Below are positions 1 to 6,319 of a DNA stretch of 64,000 nucleotides, one piece after another. Made by a program: the position numbers and the translations under genes. This DNA comes from Lachnospiraceae bacterium. Lineage in GTDB: Bacteria > Bacillota_A > Clostridia > Lachnospirales > Lachnospiraceae. The stretch spans positions 8,955 to 72,954 of the forward strand of contig JAEEXJ010000001.1 in assembly GCA_016291475.1 (NCBI GenBank), read 5' to 3'. The notes beneath the pieces were generated by a model. It made no database searches and was not told the origin of the DNA. It was given only the letters and a program-made list of their open reading frames with translations. The stretch's first letter is position 1; each line of letters opens with the position of its first letter.

Positions 1-301
1 TTTTGCCGATGTGCACAAGCTGGTTGAGATTCTTGCAAGGCTTTCGGACGGCGGAAATACCGTGGTTGTCATAGAGCACAATCTGGATGTCATCAAGTGT
101 GCGGATTACATAATCGATATGGGACCCGAGGGCGGCGACAGAGGTGGTACGGTCATCGCAGAGGGAACACCTGAGGAGATCGTGAAAGTCAAGGCATCGT
201 ACACCGGCAAATACGTTAAGCAGATGCTGGACAGAGCGGCGGAAAGAGAGAAGGCTCTCGCTAAGGCACCCGCGTTGAAAGGCGCAAAAAAGAAAAAATA
301 G
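1..301 (+). CDS. uvrA: UvrA, excinuclease ABC subunit A (C-terminal fragment)
   Basis: The reading frame is open from the window edge, so only the last hundred or so residues are present. The fragment begins FADVHKL and contains [28 protein letters not shown], a run spanning the Walker B-proximal/D-loop region, here quoted only as the motifs VVIEHNLDV and IDMGPEGG, followed by AEGTPEEI, all typical of the second ATPase domain of UvrA. The protein ends in a lysine-rich tail. UvrA recognises DNA damage with UvrB in nucleotide excision repair. The stop codon is TAG at 299-301. Identity is firm; the rest of the gene lies outside the window. Confidence 0.95.
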   Translation, partial: FADVHKLVEILARLSDGGNTVVVIEHNLDVIKCADYIIDMGPEGGDRGGTVIAEGTPEEIVKVKASYTGKYVKQMLDRAAEREKALAKAPALKGAKKKK

Positions 302-309
302 CTGACTGA

Positions 310-359
310 GGGGACGTCTTCCACTGCCGGTTTGCTTCCGGGCAGTGTGGTACGTCCCC
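310..359. repeat. Imperfect REP-like palindrome
   Basis: An imperfect inverted repeat begins GGGGACGTCTTCC and ends GGTACGTCCCC, with an inner CACTGCC/GGGCAGTG stem. It lies between uvrA and the next gene. There is no T tract after it, so it is not a classic intrinsic terminator. Its ends match the GGGGACG family of palindromes found elsewhere in this window. Confidence 0.6.
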
Positions 360-377
360 ATTGCAGTATCAAAATGT

Positions 378-383
378 TATAAT
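378..383 (+). promoter_or_regulatory. Candidate -10 element
   Basis: A perfect TATAAT lies 19 bases before the start codon of the glycosyltransferase gene. No convincing -35 element is visible at 16-18 bases upstream, because that stretch is the end of the palindrome. Confidence 0.4.
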
Positions 384-401
384 CTCTTTTGAGGGAAAAA
401 T

Positions 402-1214
402 ATGACTTTTGAATTACTTGTCTCATGTGTGAAGAAAGACGCACGTGATCTTGCTGAAAAAATGAATATTGAGTCGGATGCGGTAATCGTTTCCCAGCTT
501 GAAGAAGAATCTTCTCAGGAGGAGTTTGAGTTTAACGGAAACAGGATCAAGTATTTCAGATCCCGCTCGAAGGGTGTCGGGATCAACAGAAATACATGCA
601 TCGAACTTTCAAGTGCCGACATTATTCTTTTTGCGGACGAAGACATCGTATATGACAAGGGTTATGCCGAAACGGTTCTGAAAGAGTTTGAGGATCATCC
701 GGAAGCAGATATGATCCTGTTCAATGTCAGGGTCTGCGATGAGAGAAGGACATACTGGAACGAAAGTCTCAAACCCGTCAAATGGTATAACTACGGCAGA
801 TATCCCGCATACAGCATCGCTGCCAGGTCTGCGAAAATAAAGAATGAAGGTTTGAAATTCAGTCTTCTTTTCGGAGGCGGAGCCAGGTTTTCCAACGGAG
901 AAGATTCTCTTTTCCTGAAAAACTGTATGGATAAAGGGTTGAAAATATTGTCGACTCCCGCAGTTTTGGGTGAGGAGGTTCCCAGGCCCTCCACCTGGTT
1001 TAACGGATATAACGACAAGCTCTTTTATGACAGAGGGGTTTTGTATCATTACTTATACGGAAGGTGGGCAAAGCTCTGGGGTCTGCGCTGGCTGTTAAAG
1101 ATGCGTAGAGAGTATGAGAAGGATTATTCCTTTGACAGGGCTCGTAAGATGCTTTTTATGGGCATCAAAGAACGAGGCGTTACCGAATCAGGCAGGAACA
1201 GAAGATTTGATTGA
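402..1214 (+). CDS. Glycosyltransferase, GT2-like (GT-A fold)
   Basis: A 270-residue protein with the look of a small GT-A glycosyltransferase. The motif GVGINRNTCIELS is followed by ADIILFADEDIVYD, where the DED replaces the usual DxD nucleotide-sugar/metal site (about residues 75-85). A later GEDSLFLKNCMDKG resembles the acceptor-side ED motif of GT2 enzymes. No membrane segment is obvious, so it is probably cytoplasmic or peripheral. It stands alone between uvrA and the cobalamin region, with palindromes on both sides. Donor and acceptor cannot be told from sequence. Confidence 0.75.
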   Translation: MTFELLVSCVKKDARDLAEKMNIESDAVIVSQLEEESSQEEFEFNGNRIKYFRSRSKGVGINRNTCIELSSADIILFADEDIVYDKGYAETVLKEFEDHPEADMILFNVRVCDERRTYWNESLKPVKWYNYGRYPAYSIAARSAKIKNEGLKFSLLFGGGARFSNGEDSLFLKNCMDKGLKILSTPAVLGEEVPRPSTWFNGYNDKLFYDRGVLYHYLYGRWAKLWGLRWLLKMRREYEKDYSFDRARKMLFMGIKERGVTESGRNRRFD

Positions 1215-1221
1215 TGAAAAT

Positions 1222-1272
1222 GGGGACGGTTCTCTTTGGGCGGTGGTTTACAGCCCAAAGAGAACCGTCCCC
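1222..1272. repeat. Perfect 20-bp REP-like palindrome
   Basis: Arms at 1222-1241 and 1253-1272 are exact reverse complements (GGGGACGGTTCTCTTTGGGC and its complement) around an 11-base loop; flanking T and A extend the pair by one. It begins eight bases after the glycosyltransferase stop. It lacks a T tract on the plus strand, so it looks like a mobile palindrome first and a terminator only possibly. Confidence 0.8.
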
Positions 1273-1290
1273 ACATGTTTGTGGCAATGC

Positions 1291-1318
1291 TTGCTTCCGA
1301 GGCCACATGTGCTATAAT
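1291..1318 (+). promoter_or_regulatory. Promoter of the cobalamin transcript
   Basis: TTGCTT (1291-1296) and TATAAT (1313-1318) are separated by 16 bases, with a TG one base before the -10 (extended -10). Transcription would start near 1325, a short distance before the cobalamin riboswitch. Confidence 0.7.
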
Positions 1319-1344
1319 CGTAGGGCAATTTAACAAAGAAGGGT

Positions 1345-1545
1345 ATGTGGTGCCGAAGAAGCCGATTTGCTTCCGAGGTTAAAAGGGAAACAGGTTTAAG
1401 GCCTGTGCGAACTCGTCACCGTAAATACCGAGCAGCTTTCACATAAGTCACTGGGAAACCGGGAAGGCAAAAAGCAGCGTGAGCGTATTCTTTTTACGGA
1501 TATGCTCGAAGGTATGAGCCGGGAAACCTGCCATGTATAACGATA
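1345..1545 (+). ncRNA. Cobalamin riboswitch
   Basis: Conserved cobalamin aptamer segments are visible in order: GTTAAAAGGGAAACAGG near 1377, the GCCTGTGCG...ACTCGTCACCGTAA region, a CTTTCACATAAGTCACTGGG-type segment, and the B12 box GAGCCGGGAAACCTGCC at about 1516-1532. Downstream, GAGTAA (1567-1572) can pair with TTACTC (1623-1628), which would break the terminator hairpin at 1624-1648. This fits transcriptional control: cobalamin bound, terminator forms. It precedes the surface CbiK and the cobalamin genes, so those are the expected targets. Aptamer edges are approximate. Confidence 0.92.
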
Positions 1546-1623
1546 CAGGATATTCATCCGGATCACGAGTAATTGATCGTATCACGTAAGCAGGGTAATG
1601 CCCTGTCTTTTGTGTGCGCCCGT

Positions 1624-1653
1624 TACTCATTCTTTTATGGAATGAGTATTTTT
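1624..1653 (+). terminator. Riboswitch-controlled intrinsic terminator
   Basis: TACTCATTC (1624-1632) pairs with GAATGAGTA (1640-1648) around a 7-base loop and runs into TTTTTATT. A separate hairpin CAGGG/CCCTG lies at 1591-1605. This is the expression platform of the cobalamin riboswitch. Confidence 0.85.
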
Positions 1654-1687
1654 ATTGCCTTCTTTGGATAGATTAGGAGGAGTAAAA

Positions 1688-3298
1688 ATGAAAAAGAAGT
1701 TGTTAACCGTTGTTTTGGCAGCATCAGTGACTGCCATGATGCTTGTAGGATGCGGAAATACCGCAGAGGCACCCGTATCTGAGGAGCCCGAACAGTCTGC
1801 CGAACCTTCAGAACCTGCAGAGCCCGAGGAGGAGCCTCCCGTACTCAGCGATGAAGAACTTGCTCAGGAAGTTGCCGATCTTATTGATTCCATCTATGTT
1901 CAGGAATGGACCGAAGAGACCGATGAGCTCTGTGCTCAGGCTAAGGCTGCATGGGATGCTCTTACCGATGCCCAGAAGGAACTTGTAGAAGGTGAATTTG
2001 CAGATCCCGATTATTTCGGAAGAGACACAGGCGATGCTTCCAAGGACGATCCTTTGAACGCTGACGGTATAGGTGAAAATGAGATTCTTGTAGTATCTTT
2101 CGGAACTTCATTTAATGAAAGCCGTTCCGAGGATATCGCAGGAGTTGAGAGAGCTATTGCCGATGCTAATCCCGACTGGTCGGTTAGAAGAGCGTTCACT
2201 GCTCAGATCATTATCAATCATATCCTCGCAAGAGACGGTGAGAAGATCGATAACGTTCAGCAGGCTCTTCAGAGAGCAGTTGATAACGGTGTAAAGAATC
2301 TTGTTATCCAGCCCACTCATCTGATGCACGGTGCAGAGTATGACGAGCTTATCGAGGCTGTTGAGGAGTACAAGGATAATTTTGAGACCGTATCCGTAGC
2401 TGAGCCCCTTCTCGGAGAAGTAGGAAATGATGCTACTGTCATCAATGATGATAAGAAAGCAGTTGCCGAAGCTGTAGTTGCGGAAAGTGTAGAGGCTGCA
2501 GGATACGACAGTCTTGATGCAGCTGCTGAAGAAGGCGTTGCATTTGTATTCATGGGGCACGGAACCGCACACACCGCAAAAGTTTCTTACAGCCAGATGG
2601 CTACACAGATGGCTGATCTCGGATATGACAACGTATTCATCGGAACCGTAGAGGGTGAGCCTGAAGAGACCGCTTGCGAGAATATCATCGAAGAGGTTCA
2701 TGAAGCAGGTTATACCAAAGTTATTCTTCGCCCCCTTATGGTAGTTGCGGGAGATCATGCAAACAATGATATGGCAGGGGATGAAGAGGACTCCTGGAAG
2801 AGTATGTTTGATGCATCGGGATATTTTGATTCCATTGATTGCCAGATCGAAGGCCTCGGAAGAATCTCTGCCGTTCAGGAGCTTTATGTTGCCCATACCG
2901 CAGAGGTTATCTCCGGACTTGATATTAAGACTGCATCACTTGAAGATGGAGAATATGAAGTGATCTTCACTACTGACAGCTCCATGTTCCGTATCAATGA
3001 AGAGTATGATGACAAGGCTACTCTTACCGTTAAGGATGGAGTTATGACCGTACACATTACTCTCGGATCTCAGAAAATAGTAAATCTTTATCCCGGACTT
3101 GCGGAGGATGCACAGAAGGACGGTGCCGTTTTATTACAGCCCACCGAGGATGAGGTTACATACAGTGACGGACTTACCGAGACCGTATACGGATTTGATG
3201 TACCCGTTCCTTATCTGGACAACGAATTTGATCTTGCACTTATCGGAACCAAAGGGGTCTGGTACGATCACAAGGTCAGTGTTTCACTTGCGGAATAA
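1688..3298 (+). CDS. cbiK: Surface lipoprotein CbiK-type cobaltochelatase with C-terminal accessory domain
   Basis: The start is ATG 1688, preceded by TAGGAGG. Residues 1-22 form a lipoprotein signal with lipobox LVGC (Cys22), then an acidic Pro/Glu-rich linker. The middle carries the CbiK fold: ENEILVVSFGTSFNESR, QPTHLMHGAEYDE with the expected metal-site His, and AFVFMGHGTAHTAK. CbiK enzymes insert cobalt into sirohydrochlorin in the anaerobic B12 pathway. The last ~110 residues (DGEYEVIFTTDSSMF onward) resemble the N-terminal domain of the next protein and look like a NEAT/iron-transport-type beta domain. Location outside the membrane is unusual for this step; tetrapyrrole or metal capture at the surface is an alternative. 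It is the first gene after the riboswitch. Confidence 0.85.
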   Translation: MKKKLLTVVLAASVTAMMLVGCGNTAEAPVSEEPEQSAEPSEPAEPEEEPPVLSDEELAQEVADLIDSIYVQEWTEETDELCAQAKAAWDALTDAQKELVEGEFADPDYFGRDTGDASKDDPLNADGIGENEILVVSFGTSFNESRSEDIAGVERAIADANPDWSVRRAFTAQIIINHILARDGEKIDNVQQALQRAVDNGVKNLVIQPTHLMHGAEYDELIEAVEEYKDNFETVSVAEPLLGEVGNDATVINDDKKAVAEAVVAESVEAAGYDSLDAAAEEGVAFVFMGHGTAHTAKVSYSQMATQMADLGYDNVFIGTVEGEPEETACENIIEEVHEAGYTKVILRPLMVVAGDHANNDMAGDEEDSWKSMFDASGYFDSIDCQIEGLGRISAVQELYVAHTAEVISGLDIKTASLEDGEYEVIFTTDSSMFRINEEYDDKATLTVKDGVMTVHITLGSQKIVNLYPGLAEDAQKDGAVLLQPTEDEVTYSDGLTETVYGFDVPVPYLDNEFDLALIGTKGVWYDHKVSVSLAE

Positions 3299-3300
3299 TT

Positions 3301-4842
3301 ATGAATTTTAGAAGATCAATACAGAAGAAAATATCCTTACTGTTTGTTCCGGTAGTGGTACTATGCGTAACCTCCTGCACTTCGCAGGGGGTTACCTTTG
3401 TTAATCAGACGAATGAAGAGCAGGGATTTGAGTCTGTCAGAGAGAATTATCTTGTAGATATAGGCTTTGAGGGCGGAACCGGAAAGGCTTATATTAAGTC
3501 TCCCGTCGAAGTGTCATACGTTGACGGTGATTATTCAGCGGTATTTGTCTGGAGCAGTGAGAATTACGATTATATGATCGTTGACGGCATCAGATACGAT
3601 AATGAAAATCCCGGTGGACCTTCTACTTTTACGGTGAGTCTTGATAATATTTCGGAGCCTCTGACCGTTATCGGGGATACCGTTGCTATGAGTACTCCTC
3701 ATGAGATCGAATACACGGTTGTCTGGGGAGAGAAGACAGTAACTTCAAGTGAATCTTATGATAATTCCGCCGTTTCCGAAAGTGAGCTTTTTGATGCGCT
3801 TGAAAAAGCAGGTCTTTCGAAAACGGGAGAGATGATCCCTGAGTATGCGGTTGGATACAGAGTTACCGAATTCGGAGAGTATTCGGTTATTTCCATTGAT
3901 AATTCCGGAGAGTATTTGCTTATTCCCGAAGGAGGAAACATTCCCGATGGATTGCCCGAGGGTGTTTGTGTTCTTTATAAACCGCTTGATAGTGTATATT
4001 TGGTGAGTTCTTCCGCAATGGATCTTGTTGTTTCCTGCGGAGCACTTGAGTGTATTGCGCTTTCCGGAACCAAAGAAAGTGACTGGTATGTGGAAGAAGC
4101 GGCGCAGGCTATGGCTGCGGGAGATATTCTTTATGCCGGTAAATATAGAGCACCGGATTATGAACTTCTGTTAAACACGGGATGTGACCTTGCCATAGAA
4201 AACACCATGATCTATCATGACCCGGCTGTTATAGAGAAACTAAAAGAACTTGGCATCCCTGTTCTGGTAGAAACATCAAGTTATGAAAAAGATCCTTTGG
4301 GAAGACTCGAATGGATCAAGCTATATGGTATTCTTTTTGACAAGGAAGAAGAAGCGGACAGATATTTTGATGAGCAGATAGAAGCTCTTTCGGATCTTTT
4401 GAACGAAAAGCCCGACACCGGATTGAAGGTTGCATTTTTCCATGTTACGGCAAACGGAATGATCAATGTCCGCAAAAACGGAGATTACATTACGCGAATG
4501 ATAGAGATTTCCGGAGGACACTATGTTCCGGAAAACGCGGGCGACGGTGAAAATGCATTATCAACCATGAATATGCAGGCTGAGGATTTCTACTCAGGTG
4601 CCAGGGATGCGGATGTTCTTATCTACAATTCCACCATCGCAGGTGAGATTTCTTCCATAGACGAACTCCTCTCTCTTAATCCTATGTTTGCGGATTTCAA
4701 AGCGGTTAAAGAAGGAAGAGTCTATTGCACCGAGCGAAATCTCTTCCAGCAGACCACCGGAATGGCGGAATTTGCCCGGGACCTCAATGATATATTTAAT
4801 GGGGTCGAAAGAGACTACACGTATATCTATAAACTTGAGTGA
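3301..4842 (+). CDS. Corrinoid/metal-chelate ABC transporter substrate-binding lipoprotein
   Basis: It starts two bases after the cbiK stop. A signal peptide with lipobox VTSC (Cys26) leads to a ~110-residue N-terminal beta domain (GKAYIKSPVEVSYVDG, FVWSSENYDYMIVDG) that shares its pattern with the C-terminus of the preceding CbiK. Residues ~225-513 form a periplasmic-binding-protein type 2 domain of the BtuF/FepB class: SGTKESDWYVEEA, PDYELLLNTGCDLAIEN, LGIPVLVETSSYEKDP, GRVYCTERN. With the permease and ATPase downstream it should capture a corrinoid, tetrapyrrole or other metal chelate. The 73-bp repeat array separates it from the permease. The substrate is inferred from context and the riboswitch. 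Confidence 0.85.
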   Translation: MNFRRSIQKKISLLFVPVVVLCVTSCTSQGVTFVNQTNEEQGFESVRENYLVDIGFEGGTGKAYIKSPVEVSYVDGDYSAVFVWSSENYDYMIVDGIRYDNENPGGPSTFTVSLDNISEPLTVIGDTVAMSTPHEIEYTVVWGEKTVTSSESYDNSAVSESELFDALEKAGLSKTGEMIPEYAVGYRVTEFGEYSVISIDNSGEYLLIPEGGNIPDGLPEGVCVLYKPLDSVYLVSSSAMDLVVSCGALECIALSGTKESDWYVEEAAQAMAAGDILYAGKYRAPDYELLLNTGCDLAIENTMIYHDPAVIEKLKELGIPVLVETSSYEKDPLGRLEWIKLYGILFDKEEEADRYFDEQIEALSDLLNEKPDTGLKVAFFHVTANGMINVRKNGDYITRMIEISGGHYVPENAGDGENALSTMNMQAEDFYSGARDADVLIYNSTIAGEISSIDELLSLNPMFADFKAVKEGRVYCTERNLFQQTTGMAEFARDLNDIFNGVERDYTYIYKLE

Positions 4843-4857
4843 AGCGCCCGGCCCGGG

Positions 4858-5238
4858 CTGTAAAATCCTCAGAAACCAAAAGATTTACAGCCGGCTGAGG
4901 GCAAAAGACCGGCTTCTGAGGTAAATCGGACTGTAAAATCCTCAGACCCCCCTTCAATTACAGCCGGCTGAGGGCAAAAGACCGGCTTCTGAGGTGAATC
5001 GGACTGTAAAATCCTCGGAAACCAAAAGATTTACAGCCGGCTGAGGGCGAAAGACTGGCTTCTGAGGAGAATCGGACTGTAAAATCCTCAGAAATCAAAA
5101 GATTTACAGCCGGCTGAGGGTGAAAGACCGGCTTCTGAGGTGAATCGGACTGTAAAATCCTCAGAAATCAAGGAAATTACAGCCCATTGAATCCAAAAGC
5201 CGCTCTAAAAGCCTTACCGGAGCTATAAATTTCTGAGG
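4858..5238. repeat. 73-bp tandem repeat array A
   Basis: Units start with CTGTAAAATCCTC at 4858, 4931, 5004, 5077 and 5150, an exact 73-base period. Four units are full; the fifth keeps only its first ~35 bases and a diverged tail. Each unit holds two crossing inverted repeats, CTGTAAA/TTTACAG and CCTCAGAA/TTCTGAGG, plus an inner GCCGG/CCGGC. The array fills the gap between the binding protein and the permease. The same family recurs at 25844-26347. The rest of the gap, 5239-5293, holds a GCTATAA/TTATAGC pair (5222-5256 region) and nothing else recognised. Confidence 0.95.
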
Positions 5239-5293
5239 AAAGAGCAGGATTATAGCCATGCCACTCAAAAAGGTGTTCCCGCCTAGGAATAAT

Positions 5294-5317
5294 ATGAATG
5301 ACCAAGAAATAATATGA
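5294..5317 (+). CDS. Possible 7-codon leader peptide coupled to the permease
   Basis: An ATG at 5294 preceded by TAGGA opens a seven-residue frame (MNDQEII) whose TGA stop overlaps the permease start as ATGA. The permease itself has no good ribosome binding site, so translational coupling through this leader is possible. It may also be chance. Confidence 0.3.
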   Translation: MNDQEII

Positions 5318-6318
5318 GTAAAACGCGTACCACATTATTTTTCACAATATGTATATTGTTGGCAATCGGACTGTTTGCCTTGAACATCGTGCTGGGCAGC
5401 ACCTCCATCCCGGTTGGCGAGATCATGACCATCCTTGCGGGGAAAGCCGAAGGTACATCCGCAGCTATCATCCTAAGCATCAGGCTTCCGAGGGCAGTGG
5501 CGGCACTGGTGTTGGGCGGTGCACTTGCTCTGTCCGGATATCTTCTTCAGACATTTTTTGCAAATCCCATAGTCGGTCCTTACGTGCTGGGAATATCATC
5601 CGGTGCTAAATTATGCGTTGCACTTATGATGATCTACGTATTGTACAGCGGAAATCACATCGGACTTGCCGGGATTGTGTTCTCCGCATTTATCGGTTCA
5701 CTTATCGTAATGGCATTTGTGCTTGCAATCTCACAGAAGGTTCGAAGCATGGGCGTTCTGGTAGTATGCGGGATTATGATCGGATACATCTGCTCGGCAA
5801 TAACGGACTTTGTGGTTACATTTGCAGATGATTCAAATATCGTAAATCTGCATAACTGGTCGATGGGGAGTTTATCCGGAATAAACTGGACAGAGATCAG
5901 TGTATTTACTGTAGTAATACTATTCTGCCTTTTCATCTCACTTACGATCGTTAAGCCGATGAATGCATACAGGCTCGGAGAAAACTATGCGAGAAATGCG
6001 GGCGTAAATATCAGAATGCTCAGAATTGTTTTGATACTTGTATCGAGTCTGCTTGCCGCATGCGTTACCGCATTTGCCGGCCCCATATCATTCGTTGGTA
6101 TCGCGGTTCCTCATCTGGTCAGATCATCCCTCAAAACAGACCGGGCGGAAATAGTGATACCTGCATCCTTTATAGGGGGCTCGATCGTAACTCTTATCAG
6201 CGACGCGATCGCAAGAACCATGTTTGCACCAACTGAAGTAAGTATAAGTTCGGTAACCGCGGTACTGCTTGTCCCCGTAGTCATATATGTAATGATCAAC
6301 AGGAAAAAGGATCACTGA
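5314..6318 (+). CDS. FecCD/BtuC-family ABC transporter permease
   Basis: A 334-residue polytopic membrane protein with family marks LRLPRAVAALVLGGALALSG (here as SIRLPRAVAALVLGGALA), FANPIVGPYVLGISSGA, CGIMIGYI, WSMGSLSGINW and FAGPISFVGIAVPHLVR. About nine to ten membrane segments are expected. It forms the channel for the upstream binding lipoprotein and the ATPase domain encoded one base downstream. Its own ribosome binding site is poor. In this setting the cargo is probably cobalamin or a corrinoid precursor. Confidence 0.92.
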   Translation: MSKTRTTLFFTICILLAIGLFALNIVLGSTSIPVGEIMTILAGKAEGTSAAIILSIRLPRAVAALVLGGALALSGYLLQTFFANPIVGPYVLGISSGAKLCVALMMIYVLYSGNHIGLAGIVFSAFIGSLIVMAFVLAISQKVRSMGVLVVCGIMIGYICSAITDFVVTFADDSNIVNLHNWSMGSLSGINWTEISVFTVVILFCLFISLTIVKPMNAYRLGENYARNAGVNIRMLRIVLILVSSLLAACVTAFAGPISFVGIAVPHLVRSSLKTDRAEIVIPASFIGGSIVTLISDAIARTMFAPTEVSISSVTAVLLVPVVIYVMINRKKDH

Positions 6319-6319
6319 A

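Noticed and set aside
1222..1272. Intrinsic terminator
   Set aside because: The stem is perfect but no T tract follows; better explained as a member of the palindrome family.
2108..2896. 262-codon minus-strand open frame
   Set aside because: It lies wholly opposite the clear CbiK coding frame and has no recognisable domain; a shadow of biased codon use.
4858..5238. CRISPR array
   Set aside because: The whole 73-base unit is repeated; there are no unique spacers and no cas genes. The same holds for 25844-26347.
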